From Hydrogenophilus sp. (GTDB taxonomy: Bacteria; Pseudomonadota; Gammaproteobacteria; Burkholderiales; Thiobacillaceae): 50,546 nucleotides of DNA. Shown here in pieces: positions 1 to 9,628 of the stretch. Below the pieces are notes generated by a model that was not told the DNA's origin, did no database searches, and saw nothing but the letters and a program-made list of their open reading frames with translations. Location: NCBI GenBank assembly GCA_020692235.1, contig JAIMKU010000001.1, forward strand, positions 71,481-122,026. Reading direction: 5' to 3'. The position numbers and the translations under genes are program-made. Position 1 is the first letter of the stretch; each line of letters opens with the position of its first letter.

Positions 1-1
1 C

Positions 2-157
2 AACATCTCCCTGTTCATCGACCTGATGTTCGTGGTCAAGGCCATCGAGCGGATCGGCGACCATGCCAAGAACATCTCCGAGTACGTGGTTTACATGGTC
101 AAGGGCAAGGACGTCCGCCACACCACCCTGGAACAACTCGAAAAAGAACTCGAATAA
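2..157 (+). CDS. phoU: PhoU phosphate signalling regulator, C-terminal end (truncated by window start)
   Basis: Frame 2 reads [51 protein letters not shown], the typical PhoU C-terminus. Confidence 0.85.
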   Translation, partial: NISLFIDLMFVVKAIERIGDHAKNISEYVVYMVKGKDVRHTTLEQLEKELE

Positions 158-207
158 TCCTTGAGCCGGCAGTTGCGCTGCGCCCCGAAGCGACCCACCC
201 AGTACTG

Positions 208-582
208 GACTTGAAACTGGCGGCGGAATCGGGCCTGGGCCTGATCGGCCCGCTCAAGGCGCTACACCCCGAGATGCGCATCCTGCTGTTGACCGGCTAT
301 GCCAGCATCGCCGCGGCGGTCGAGGCGATCAAACTAGGCGCCACGTATTACCTGGCCAAGCCGGCCGATGCCGACGAGATTCTGGCCGCATTGGGCCGGG
401 ATGTCGGCGACGCGGCCATCCTGCCCCCGGATGAGCCGATGTCGGTTGGCCGGCTGGAATGGGAACACATCCAGAGGGTGCTGAGCGAAAATGACGACAA
501 CATCTCGGCCACGGCGCGGGCGCTCAAGATGCACCGGCGGACGCTGCAACGTAAACTGATGAAAAGGCCGGTCAAGGAGTGA
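208..582 (+). pseudogene. 5'-truncated RegA/ActR/PrrA-type response regulator (receiver C-terminal half plus Fis-type HTH)
   Basis: DLKLAAESGLGLIGPLKALHPEMRILLLTGYASIAAAVEAIKLGATYYLAKPADADEIL...ISATARALKMHRRTLQRKL resembles RegA-type regulators from the phospho-Asp onward. The N-terminal half is missing; the open frame runs back into phoU with no homologous N-terminus. Confidence 0.7.
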
Positions 583-589
583 GAGAGGG

Positions 590-632
590 AGATTCAAGAC
601 GCAAGGCAAGTCACATTCCTTGAATCTTGAAT
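590..632. terminator. Inverted repeat between the convergent regulator remnant and hslV
   Basis: GATTCAAGA ... TCTTGAATC perfect 9-bp inverted repeat between convergent genes. Confidence 0.45.
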
Positions 633-1172
633 CTAACCCAGCGTCTCGATGGTGAAGTTGTGGTTGGTGTAGATACAGATGTCGCTGGCGATGCCAAGCG
701 CTTCCCGGACGATCTGTTCAGGCGCCAGCTCGGTGTGTTCCAGCAAGGCGCGTGCCGCCGCCTGGGCATAGGCGCCGCCGCTGCCGATGGCGCCCAGGCC
801 CTGCTCCGGTTCGAGTACATCGCCGGAGCCGGTGATAATCAGCGTGGTACTGGCATCGGCCACGATCAGCATCGCTTCCAGGCGGCGCAGGATGCGGTCG
901 GTGCGCCAGTCCTTGGCCAGTTCGACCGCGCTGCGCAGCAGATTACCCTGATGTTTTTCCAACTTGGCCTCGAACCGCTCGAACAAGGTGAATGCGTCGG
1001 CCGTGCCGCCGGCAAAGCCGGCCAGTATCCGGTCCTGATAAAGCCTCCGCACCTTGCGCGCCGTGGCCTTGATGACGATGTTGCCGAGCGTGACCTGGCC
1101 GTCGCCGCCGAGGGCGACCTGGTCACCGCTGCGGACGCTGAGTATGGTGGTGCCGCGCCATTGTTCGGTCAT
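633..1172 (-). CDS. hslV: ATP-dependent protease subunit HslV (ClpQ)
   Basis: [14 protein letters not shown]...[13 protein letters not shown]...[33 protein letters not shown]; HslV throughout. Confidence 0.95.
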   Translation of the reverse strand: MTEQWRGTTILSVRSGDQVALGGDGQVTLGNIVIKATARKVRRLYQDRILAGFAGGTADAFTLFERFEAKLEKHQGNLLRSAVELAKDWRTDRILRRLEAMLIVADASTTLIITGSGDVLEPEQGLGAIGSGGAYAQAAARALLEHTELAPEQIVREALGIASDICIYTNHNFTIETLG

Positions 1173-2335
1173 TCCCTGGCCTCGTGTCGAATCGCCGCAA
1201 ATTGGCCGACGCCGATCAATTGCAGGAGCAGATTGACCATGCCGTTGCCGCCTTCGAAGGTGATCTGCTTGCCGGCCATGGCCAGGGCCATGACGCTGTC
1301 CATGAGCAGGCCGACAACCGCGAAGTCGATGCGCGTAACCTGACTGAGGTCGATCTCGACGCGCTTCAGCGGCGCGGCGAAGGCACGCAGACTATTGAAT
1401 ATGCTCGTCGAACTGGCACCCAGCAGACCGCGCATGGAGAAGCGCTCACCAGTCGGGGCGGGCTCGATAATGGCCCCGGTCGTTTCGCTGGAGACCTGTT
1501 TGGGCGGGCTGTAGGATGGCGGCGATATCTCGAAGTGAACCGCGTATTCCAGTGCGACCTGGTCGAATTCATTGCCCTTGGCTTGTAATTGCAGCAACAG
1601 CAGCAGCAATAGCCAGGTTGACTCGGTCAGGCGCCCTGCCGTCCGTGAGGCATTGAGACGCACCACGAAGGCCTCGCCGTCGAGCAGGCGCACCTGCTTG
1701 GCCGTAGCCACGAGACCGGAGAGCGTTTTCAGCATCAGCAGGGCATATGCATCGTCGTCGGGCACCGACGTCTTGCTGAAATCCAGCACCACCGTGTCGG
1801 CGGTTTCGCATTCCTGACGGAAGTGCGCCAGCCTCGGCTTGTCCTGCGGCGACAGGTTGGGGCCGAAGGCGAAGGTCGGGTACTGAGCGGCTTTTTTTTC
1901 GGCCCCGGATTGTCGAATCGGGCGCCAGGTGGGTGGCGAGCTTTCAAAACGAACCGCATAGTCCATGGCCAGGTCTTCGAAGGGCCGGCGCTGCCCGGTA
2001 ACCTCATATAGATCGAACAGCAGGCGCCAGGCTAGGCTATCCGGGCTATCCGGATGATCCAGGATGAAGCGATTCAGCGCCGCGCAGGCCTCGCCGGCAC
2101 GGTCATTGGCATAGAGCATGACCGCTTCCTCGATCTCCGGCGCCAGTTGCAGGCCCATCTCATAGACCTGGATGCCGTTGTTGGCGGGCGGTTTGGGCGG
2201 TTGCGGCGGGGCTGTGACGGCCGGGCTCGCACTGTGCCTGGCCTCGGGCCGGGGCGCGATGGATTGGGTCGGTTCGGCAGTGTGCGGAATGGCCGGTTTG
2301 GCGCTGGCCTGGCCCTTACGAAAGAATGGAAGCAT
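1169..2335 (-). CDS. STAS-domain-containing hypothetical protein
   Basis: 389-codon ORF overlapping the hslV start; C-terminal [39 protein letters not shown] resembles STAS anti-anti-sigma folds. Confidence 0.7.
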   Translation of the reverse strand: MLPFFRKGQASAKPAIPHTAEPTQSIAPRPEARHSASPAVTAPPQPPKPPANNGIQVYEMGLQLAPEIEEAVMLYANDRAGEACAALNRFILDHPDSPDSLAWRLLFDLYEVTGQRRPFEDLAMDYAVRFESSPPTWRPIRQSGAEKKAAQYPTFAFGPNLSPQDKPRLAHFRQECETADTVVLDFSKTSVPDDDAYALLMLKTLSGLVATAKQVRLLDGEAFVVRLNASRTAGRLTESTWLLLLLLLQLQAKGNEFDQVALEYAVHFEISPPSYSPPKQVSSETTGAIIEPAPTGERFSMRGLLGASSTSIFNSLRAFAAPLKRVEIDLSQVTRIDFAVVGLLMDSVMALAMAGKQITFEGGNGMVNLLLQLIGVGQFAAIRHEARE

Positions 2336-2433
2336 GGTCGTAATACTGTACCCGTAAGAACTGAATCAAGTGTACTCCGAAGCCTCGGCCAGACCGAGAT
2401 ATTTCGCGCCGCGACAACGACAGGCTCCTAGGT

Positions 2434-3186
2434 TCAACCCTCCAGCCTCATCCCCAGTATGACCACGCAGATGCCGGCGAGGAGCAGACCCAGTTGCACC
2501 GGAAAGTCATGGGGACGGCGATGTTCCTGTAACTCGGGGATCAGATCGGCCATCGCGATATAGACGAAGCTGGCGACCGCCAGCGCCATCACGTAAGGGA
2601 TGACGCCGCTGACGCCCTGCAAGGTCGACCAGCCGATGACCCCGCCCAGCATGGCGGCGGAGCCTGCGAGCACGTTCAGCCAGAGCGCTTCCTTGCGGCT
2701 GTGGCCGGCTGCGAGCAGGACAACGAAGTCGCCGATCTCGTGCGGAATCTCGTGGGCGATGACGGCGATGGCCGTAGCCAGGCCCAGTTTGACGTCCTGG
2801 ATAAAGCTCGCGGCGATCAGCACGCCATCGACGAAGTTGTGCATGGCACTGCCCAGCACGATCATCATGCCAGTGGCCGAATGGCCCTGCTCATGGCTGT
2901 GGCCACCCTGCTCATGGACATGATCGTGGCGCCACAAAGCGGTCTTCTCCAGGATGAAGAACAGCAGGATACCGACGACGATGGCGGTCCCTACCGACTT
3001 GATCTCAAGGTCCTTGGCGGCCTCCGGCAACAGGTCGATAAAGGCGACGGCGAGCAGAATACCGACTGAAAGCGCCACCAGTCGATGGGCCAGATTGGCC
3101 AGAATGGTCAGCGACAGGGTGGCTGCGGCGAATACCGAAAGCACACCACCGGCAAAGGTGGCAAGCAGGATATAGACGAGCGTCAT
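2434..3186 (-). CDS. ZIP family metal transporter
   Basis: MTLVYILLATFAGGVLSVFAAATLSLT...His-rich HDHVHEQGGHSHEQGHS loop...HNFVDGVLIAASF...AHEIPHEIGDFVVLL. Confidence 0.9.
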   Translation of the reverse strand: MTLVYILLATFAGGVLSVFAAATLSLTILANLAHRLVALSVGILLAVAFIDLLPEAAKDLEIKSVGTAIVVGILLFFILEKTALWRHDHVHEQGGHSHEQGHSATGMMIVLGSAMHNFVDGVLIAASFIQDVKLGLATAIAVIAHEIPHEIGDFVVLLAAGHSRKEALWLNVLAGSAAMLGGVIGWSTLQGVSGVIPYVMALAVASFVYIAMADLIPELQEHRRPHDFPVQLGLLLAGICVVILGMRLEG

Positions 3187-3221
3187 GGGGCTGATTCCTG
3201 GGATATATTAGGATGTTACCG

Positions 3222-3273
3222 TGCAACAGAGTTGCATGATACGGGGTGGCTGACCGGATCGCAACCTTGTTGC
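3222..3273. promoter_or_regulatory. Two tandem palindromes GCAAC-N3-GTTGC (candidate Fur-family operator)
   Basis: TGCAACAGAGTTGCA (3222-3236) and GCAACCTTGTTGC (3261-3273), upstream of the ZIP gene and downstream of the Fur-family gene. Confidence 0.55.
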
Positions 3274-3282
3274 ATCGGGCTA

Positions 3283-3744
3283 TTAGCCGGCGGTGGTTCT
3301 TTTATTGCGTGGCCGCGCCGCTTTCGCGCAGCCCGGACAGATGCCCTGGATGGTGAGTTCGGCCCGTTCGAACTGGAAGCCTTTGGGCAGGTTGAAGCCC
3401 AGCGCCGGGTGCAGGTCGTTGAGGCAAAAGACCTGGCCGCACTGGGTACAGCGGAAGTGGGCGTGGCCGTGCGCCTCGGGACCGGCGGCATTGAAGCGCC
3501 AGACCCGGTCCTCGCCGGCGATGCGGTGGGCATGGCGGCGCGCCACCAGCCAGTCCAGGACCCGGTAAAGCGTTACCCGGTCGGCGCTGATGCCTCGCTC
3601 CCGTGCATTCTGCTCGATCTCCTGGTGGGTCAGGGCGCTGGCGGCATCGAGCAGGATGTCGAGCACAACCTCACGCGCCGGAGTGGCCCTCTCGCCGGCA
3701 TTGCGCAGAATGTCGTGGGCCGGGATGTCGAATCGCTTACTCAT
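3283..3744 (-). CDS. Fur family transcriptional regulator (Zur-like by context)
   Basis: MSKRFDIPAHDILRNAGERATPAREVVLDILLDA...VTLYRVLDWLV...HAHFRCTQCGQVFCL...C-terminal CPGC. Confidence 0.85.
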   Translation of the reverse strand: MSKRFDIPAHDILRNAGERATPAREVVLDILLDAASALTHQEIEQNARERGISADRVTLYRVLDWLVARRHAHRIAGEDRVWRFNAAGPEAHGHAHFRCTQCGQVFCLNDLHPALGFNLPKGFQFERAELTIQGICPGCAKAARPRNKRTTAG

Positions 3745-3745
3745 G

Positions 3746-3964
3746 TCACGGCACCGGGTCATGCCCGCCAGGGTGATAAGGATGGCAGCGACCGATGCGC
3801 CGGATCGCCAGCCAACCGCCCTTCAAGGCGCCGTATCGAACCACGGCCTGCCGGGCATATTCCGAGCAGGTTGGGGTGAAACGGCACTGACTGCCAAAGT
3901 AAGGCGACAAGGCGATTTGGTACAGACGGATCGCCCCGACCAGCAGTCGTTGCAGAGGGTTCAT
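3746..3964 (-). CDS. yidD: Membrane protein insertion efficiency factor YidD
   Basis: [72 protein letters not shown]. Confidence 0.95.
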   Translation of the reverse strand: MNPLQRLLVGAIRLYQIALSPYFGSQCRFTPTCSEYARQAVVRYGALKGGWLAIRRIGRCHPYHPGGHDPVP

Positions 3965-4021
3965 GGCGCGCCCGGAGACAAGCCGACGCCCTGGGAGTCG
4001 ATAAACAATAAACTTGAGCCG

Positions 4022-4831
4022 TTAGTCGGCGTACAGTTTTTCCAGCCGCTCGTGTTTTTCCTGGGCATCGATGGATAGATCGGCGGTCGGCCGAGCCAAT
4101 AGCCGCGCCAGCCCGATTGACTCGCCGGTCTCCAGGCAGTAGCCATATTCGCCGTCCTCGATGCGGCGCAGGGCGGAGTTGATCTTTTTCAGCAGCTTGC
4201 GTTCGCGGTCGCGGACTCGCTGCTCCAGCACGTTTTCCTCTTCCACGGTAGCGCGGTCGTTGGGGTCGGCGAAGATCTCGTTTTCTCTCAGGTGCTCGCC
4301 GGTTTCCCGTGCGCTGTCGAGCATCTCATCCTTCATGGCTTGCAGGCGATGCTTGAAAAAGGCCAACTGAACATCGTTCATGTAGTCCTTATCCGACATC
4401 TTGAGCAGCATCGCTTCACTAATGATATTAGCGTCGGTTTTATGTTTGACGGGCTTCTTGACGGTGGTTTTAGTCGCTTGGCTGGTTACGGGCATTGGTC
4501 TATTTACAGTTTTCCGGATCAGAGCCGGCTTGGCCGGCTTGGTGATGGGTTTAGGGGCGGCCTTGGCGGCCGCGACGGGCTTGGCGGCTGGCTTGGGTGC
4601 TGGCCGTTTCGGGATCGCAAGCGTCTTTGCTGCGACCTTTTTAATCGTTGGCGCAACGGTCTTTTTGGGCCGCGCGGCGGGTTTGGTAACTGGCCTGGCA
4701 GCCTGTTTCGGCGCTAACCTTTTGGCTGCCGCACGGGGCCTTACCACCGGCATTTTTGGGGCGGGTTTAACAGCCGTTTTTTTTGCCGCGGTCTTGGGCT
4801 TCACGGCGGATTGCTTAGTTGCAGTGGCCAC
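4022..4831 (-). CDS. dksA: DksA-family RNA polymerase-binding protein with long K/A/P-rich N-terminal extension
   Basis: GTG start at 4831 preceded by AGGAG; repetitive KPAxK N-terminus followed by a DksA coiled coil and zinc-finger region (EEENVLEQRVRDRERKLLKKINSALRRIEDGEYGYCLETGESIGLARLLARPTADLSIDAQEKHE). Confidence 0.88.
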   Translation of the reverse strand: MATATKQSAVKPKTAAKKTAVKPAPKMPVVRPRAAAKRLAPKQAARPVTKPAARPKKTVAPTIKKVAAKTLAIPKRPAPKPAAKPVAAAKAAPKPITKPAKPALIRKTVNRPMPVTSQATKTTVKKPVKHKTDANIISEAMLLKMSDKDYMNDVQLAFFKHRLQAMKDEMLDSARETGEHLRENEIFADPNDRATVEEENVLEQRVRDRERKLLKKINSALRRIEDGEYGYCLETGESIGLARLLARPTADLSIDAQEKHERLEKLYAD

Positions 4832-5459
4832 GCCTTGACTCCTCGAATGGTTATTGGAGATGAAAGTTAGTGGCGGATTATGCCATGCCTCGGACGCTTG
4901 GCTAGCGTCGCCTCGTCGCCTGGGCAAAATTCATCGCCGGCCTGGCGATAAAAGCCTCACTCGAAGGTCGATGATGAGCACAAATTGCCCGCCATCCTCT
5001 TTCGCTTTTTGCTCCGGGGGGCCGGTTTATCAAGCGCCACAAGCACATGTAAGAAAGGCATTTCTTGCAACCTGTTCCCTTGTGCATGGGAATAACAATG
5101 ACTAGGCTGAGCGGGTAAAAGTGTTGGGCCGACCAGCAGGTTGCGGGCGGTGGCCCGGTCGTCGACGATGAATACCGCGCCATGGCCGGGCTGTTGAGCA
5201 ATGCCCGACGGCGCATCGGCCGGTTGGGCGATGCTGGTCACTAATTTCAACCGCTTGGCGTTCATTTCACCCTCCTGCCAGGCCATGGACGGGGCTGGGA
5301 TTTCATCTTAACGCTTTATTTTCACTTGATTTATGACCATGCTTCAAATTCGGACGCAGCCGCCACCCGGCGCATTGCCGTGATCCTATATTGGCAAACT
5401 GGTAGCGAACTTTAACAGAAGCGATAATCCAGCCAGAATCAAGGCATTTTTAGGCAACC

Positions 5460-6809
5460 ATGCACATCCATATACTCGGCATCTGCGGCACCTTCATGGG
5501 CGGTATCGCGGTCATCGCCAAACAGGCCGGCCACCAGGTCACCGGCTGCGACGCCCAGGTCTATCCGCCCATGAGCACGCAACTGGAGGCCCAGGGCATT
5601 GCCCTGATCGAGGGCTTCGGCGCGGAGCAGGCCGCAATCGGCGCCGACGTATTCGTGATTGGCAACGTGGTCAGCCGGGGCAAACAGCCTTTGATGGAAG
5701 AGATACTCAATCGCGGCTTGCCCTATATCTCCGGCCCGCAATGGCTGTACGAGAAGGTGTTGCGGGACAAATGGGTGCTGGCGGTGGCCGGCACCCACGG
5801 CAAGACCACCACCTCGGCCATGCTGGCCTGGATACTGGAGGACGCCAAGCTGAATCCCAGCTATCTGGTCGGCGGCGTGCCGCTGAACTTTGCCGTCTCG
5901 GCCCGGCTGACCGACTCGCCCTTCTTCGTCATCGAGGCCGACGAGTACGACACCGCCTTCTTCGACAAGCGCTCCAAGTTCGTTCATTACCGGCCGCGCA
6001 CGGCGATCCTGAACAACCTGGAATATGACCACGCCGACATCTTCCCCGACCTCGCCGCCATCGAGACCCAGTTCCATCACCTGGTCCGTACCGTGCCGGG
6101 CAATGGTCTGGTGGTGGCCAACGGCGGCGACCACAACATCCTGCGCGTGCTTGGCCGTGGCTGCTGGAGCGGCGTCGAGTATTTCGCTGGACCGGGCTTC
6201 GGCTGGAAGGCCAGGGCCATCGATGCGGCGAGCTTCGAGGTAACGCTGGACGACCGGCCGGTTGGTCGCGTGACCTGGGAACTGGTCGGCGAGCACAACC
6301 GCCATAACGCGCTGGCGGCCATCGCCGCCGCCCGCCATGTCGGGGTGCCGCCGCTGGCCGCCATCGATGCGCTGTCCCGGTTCAAGAACGTCAGGCGCAG
6401 GCTGGAGCTGCGCGGCACGGTCGCCGGCATCACCGTCTACGACGACTTCGCCCATCACCCGACCGCCATCGCCACCACCCTGGCCGGGCTGCGCTCGCGG
6501 GTCGGCGCGGCGCGCATCCTGGCGGTGCTGGAGCCGCGCTCCAACACCATGAAACTGGGCACGCTGAAGGACCAACTGGCCGACAGCCTGAAGGACGCGC
6601 AGCAGGTGTTTTGCTATGCCAGGGACCTGGGCTGGGACGCCGCCGATGCGCTGCGGCCGTTGTCCGAGCGGGCGGCGGTGTACGACGACCTCGATGCCCT
6701 GGTCGAGGCCGTGGCCGGCGCGGCCCGGCCCGGCGACCAGATACTGGTGATGAGCAACGGCGGCTTCGGTGGCATCCACGCCAAGCTGCTGGCGCGGCTG
6801 GCCCGATGA
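5460..6809 (+). CDS. mpl: UDP-N-acetylmuramate:L-alanyl-gamma-D-glutamyl-meso-diaminopimelate ligase
   Basis: MHIHILGICGTFMGGIAVIAKQAGHQVTGCD...VAGTHGKTTTSAMLAW...EADEYDTAFFDKRSKFVHYRP. Confidence 0.95.
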   Translation: MHIHILGICGTFMGGIAVIAKQAGHQVTGCDAQVYPPMSTQLEAQGIALIEGFGAEQAAIGADVFVIGNVVSRGKQPLMEEILNRGLPYISGPQWLYEKVLRDKWVLAVAGTHGKTTTSAMLAWILEDAKLNPSYLVGGVPLNFAVSARLTDSPFFVIEADEYDTAFFDKRSKFVHYRPRTAILNNLEYDHADIFPDLAAIETQFHHLVRTVPGNGLVVANGGDHNILRVLGRGCWSGVEYFAGPGFGWKARAIDAASFEVTLDDRPVGRVTWELVGEHNRHNALAAIAAARHVGVPPLAAIDALSRFKNVRRRLELRGTVAGITVYDDFAHHPTAIATTLAGLRSRVGAARILAVLEPRSNTMKLGTLKDQLADSLKDAQQVFCYARDLGWDAADALRPLSERAAVYDDLDALVEAVAGAARPGDQILVMSNGGFGGIHAKLLARLAR

Positions 6810-7927
6810 CCATGACCGATCGCCGGCCGTTTACCCTGGAGCCGACCGAGGCGGGCGGGGTGGTGCGACTGGCTGGAGAGTGGCGGCTGGCCGATCTGGT
6901 TGAACTGGACCGGGTGCTGGCCGGCGCGGTCTGGCCGAAGGGCCGCTTGACTGTCGATGGCGCGGCGCTAACCGGCCTGGACAGCGCCGGCGTCATGCTG
7001 CTGTACCGCCGCTTGCAAGCCGCCGGTGTCCCCTGGTCGCGGGTCGATCTGACCGGTTTCGATGCCGATTGTTTACCCTTGGTCGAACTGGTTGCCGATC
7101 GCCTGGCCGCGCTCGGGCCGCCGCCACCGCCGCAGTTCGGCTGGCTGGCCCGGCTCGGCCGGCGCGTGAGCTCGGCGCTTGGGGCGCTACCGAACTGGCT
7201 GTATTTCCTGGGCCAGGTGAGTGCCGCGCTGTTGGAATCGCTCCGCCTGCCGACCGGTTTTCGCGCTCGGGAAACGGTTGTGCAACTGGAAGCCGTCGGC
7301 CTGCGCGCCGTGCCTATCGTGGCCCTGATGACCTTCCTGATCGGCGTGGTGTTCGCCTATCTGCTGGGTATCCAGATCAAGAAATACGGCGCCAACATAT
7401 TCATTGTCGACGGGGTGTCGATGGCCATGGCCCGCGAGCTGTCGCCGTTGTTGGTGGCTATCCTGATGGCCGGCCGTTCCGGCGCCGCCTTTACCGCCCA
7501 GATCGGGGCCATGAAGGTGACCGAGGAGATCGACGCCATCACTACCCTGGGTCTGTCGCCGATGCAGGTACTGGTGCTGCCGCGTCTGATCGCCATCATC
7601 GTGGCCATGCCGCTCTTGACCTTTTTCGGTGACCTGGTCGGCATCGCCGGCTCAGCCGTGGTGGCGGCCAGTCAACTGGACATCACCTTGGTGACCTTCG
7701 TCAACCGGCTGAAGGACGTGTTGCCGCTCGACATGGTCGTCTACGGGTTGTACAAGGCCCCGGTGTTCGCCGCCGCCATCGCCTTGATCGCCTGCCGCAA
7801 CGGCTTCGCCGTCAGTCGTGACGCGCGCAGCGTCGGCGAGCGCACCACCTCGACGGTGGTGACCAGCCTGGTGGCGGTCATCCTCATCAATGCCCTGTTC
7901 GCCATATTGCACACGGAGAGCACATGA
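6806..7927 (+). CDS. mlaE: MlaE-family lipid ABC transporter permease with N-terminal STAS domain
   Basis: ATGA overlap with mpl; N-terminal STAS-like GGVVRLAGEWRLADLVELD...LTGLDSAGVMLLYRRL, then VALMTFLIGVVFAYLLGIQIKKYGANIFIVDGVSMAMARELSPLLVAILMAGRSGAAFTAQIGAMKVTEEIDAITTLG. Confidence 0.93.
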   Translation: MTMTDRRPFTLEPTEAGGVVRLAGEWRLADLVELDRVLAGAVWPKGRLTVDGAALTGLDSAGVMLLYRRLQAAGVPWSRVDLTGFDADCLPLVELVADRLAALGPPPPPQFGWLARLGRRVSSALGALPNWLYFLGQVSAALLESLRLPTGFRARETVVQLEAVGLRAVPIVALMTFLIGVVFAYLLGIQIKKYGANIFIVDGVSMAMARELSPLLVAILMAGRSGAAFTAQIGAMKVTEEIDAITTLGLSPMQVLVLPRLIAIIVAMPLLTFFGDLVGIAGSAVVAASQLDITLVTFVNRLKDVLPLDMVVYGLYKAPVFAAAIALIACRNGFAVSRDARSVGERTTSTVVTSLVAVILINALFAILHTEST

Positions 7928-8688
7928 GTGCCGTGCTGGAACTGGAAGGGGTCCGCACCCGGCTGGCCGGCCAGTGGCTGCACGACGGCGTGAGCTTTAG
8001 CGTGAACAAGGGCGAGGTGGTGGCCCTGATCGGCGCCAGCGGCTCCGGCAAGACGGTCCTGCTGCGAGAATGCGTCGGCCTGCTACGGCCTGACGGCGGC
8101 ACCATCAAGCTGCTGGGACAAGACCTTTTGCGGCTATCACCCCAGGGCCTGAACCAGGTGCGGCGACGGTTTGGCATGTTGTTCCAGGAAGGCGCGCTGT
8201 TCTCCTCGCTGACCGTGGCGGAAAACGTCGCCGCGCCGCTACGCGAGCACACCGATCTGCCGGCCCGATTGCGCGACCAGGTGGTCGCCCTCGATATCCG
8301 CCTGGCCGGCCTGCCGCCGGATGCCGCCGGCAAACGGCCGGCCGAACTGTCCGGTGGCATGAAGAAACGCGCGGCACTGGCCCGCGCCCTGGCGCTGCAA
8401 CCGGAGATGCTGCTCCTGGACGAGCCAACCTCGGGCCTCGACCCCATCAGCGCGCGCGAATTCGACCGCCTGTTGCGTACCCTGTGCGACAGCCTCGGCC
8501 TGACCGCGTTGCTGACCACCCACGATCTCGATACTCTATGGGGCATGGTGGATCGGGTGGTGGTCCTGCACGGCGGCAAGGTCATTGCCGAGGGACCGGT
8601 GGCCGAGGTGGCCAAGGTCGATCAGCCATGGATACAGTCCTATTTTTCCGTCCGGAGACAATCGAAGGGGACCTTGGATGGAATCTGA
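7924..8688 (+). CDS. mlaF: MlaF-family ABC transporter ATP-binding protein
   Basis: Walker A GASGSGKT, signature LSGGMKKRAALARAL, Walker B LLLDEPTSGLDP. Confidence 0.93.
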   Translation: MSAVLELEGVRTRLAGQWLHDGVSFSVNKGEVVALIGASGSGKTVLLRECVGLLRPDGGTIKLLGQDLLRLSPQGLNQVRRRFGMLFQEGALFSSLTVAENVAAPLREHTDLPARLRDQVVALDIRLAGLPPDAAGKRPAELSGGMKKRAALARALALQPEMLLLDEPTSGLDPISAREFDRLLRTLCDSLGLTALLTTHDLDTLWGMVDRVVVLHGGKVIAEGPVAEVAKVDQPWIQSYFSVRRQSKGTLDGI

Positions 8689-9628
8689 AGCGAGGTATAT
8701 ACAGGTCGGGCTGGTCACCCTGCTGCTGATCGCGCTGCTGGTCGGCGGCCTCGCCTGGCTGGCCGGCCGGACCGGACAAACGGCGCAGGATCGTTACCTG
8801 GTCTATTTCCGCGAACAGTCGCTGGAAGGCTTGCAGATCAACAGCGACGTGCGTATGCAAGGGGTCAAGGTGGGCAAGGTGGTCGACTATGCCATCCTGC
8901 CCGGCGAGGCCCACAAGGTGCGAGTGCTGTTGCAGGTCGATGACCGTACGCCGGTGATGGTTGGGGCCAAGGCCATTGTTTCCCGTCATTTGGTGACCGG
9001 CCTGGCGGCTATCGACCTGGAAAATCCGCCTCAGGCCACTGAAGCGCTGATCCAGGCCCCCGCAGGCGAGAAATACCCGGTCATTCCCGAGGGCGTTTCG
9101 CGCCTGGACAAGGTGACCAATTCCCTGGAAGAACTGGGCAAGTCCAGCCAGGAGTCGTTCAGCCGCTTCAATGCCTTGCTGTCTGACCGCAATCAGCGGG
9201 CGATCGCCAATACCCTGGCCAACCTCAACCGCGCGACCGACGACCTGAACAAGGCACTGCCTGAAATCCAGGCCACGGCGGTCAGCGTGCATCGAGCCGC
9301 GAACCAGATCGACGGTCTGGGGGCCGAGGCCCGGGTAGCGCTTAAAGATGCGGCCGGGCAATTGAGCAAGGTGGCGGGCGAGACCTCGGCCACCCTGGTT
9401 TCGACCCGCGCCACGCTGGACCGGATGGACCGTGAGATGACCGGCCTGTCGGGGCAAATAAAACTGACCACCGATCTGGCCGGCCAGGATATCCAGTCCA
9501 TGGCCCAGTCGCTACGCGAGGCCGGCGATGCCCTGAAGGATAGCGGCCGCGCCCTGTCCGATCCGGCTCAGGTGCTGTTCGGCCCCAACCCGAAACAACT
9601 GGGGCCGGGCGAGGAGATCAATAGATGA
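8678..9628 (+). CDS. mlaD: MlaD/MCE-domain substrate-binding protein
   Basis: MESEARYIQVGLVTLLLIALLVGGLAWLAG...YLVYFREQSLEGLQINSDVRMQGVKVGKVVDYAIL. Confidence 0.9.
   Translation: MESEARYIQVGLVTLLLIALLVGGLAWLAGRTGQTAQDRYLVYFREQSLEGLQINSDVRMQGVKVGKVVDYAILPGEAHKVRVLLQVDDRTPVMVGAKAIVSRHLVTGLAAIDLENPPQATEALIQAPAGEKYPVIPEGVSRLDKVTNSLEELGKSSQESFSRFNALLSDRNQRAIANTLANLNRATDDLNKALPEIQATAVSVHRAANQIDGLGAEARVALKDAAGQLSKVAGETSATLVSTRATLDRMDREMTGLSGQIKLTTDLAGQDIQSMAQSLREAGDALKDSGRALSDPAQVLFGPNPKQLGPGEEINR

Noticed and set aside
3746-3964. YidD outside the rnpA-yidC cluster as a novelty
   Set aside because: The gene is normal; relocation relative to the textbook cluster is not by itself strong evidence of new biology.
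4957-5286. 109-aa minus-strand ORF with FIVDDRATARNLL (response-regulator-like)
   Set aside because: Too short and weak a resemblance; no receiver motifs beyond one stretch, so not called.
5439-6779. 446-aa minus-strand ORF opposite mpl
   Set aside because: Shadow ORF of a clear mpl gene in GC-rich DNA; no recognisable family and composition typical of antisense frames.
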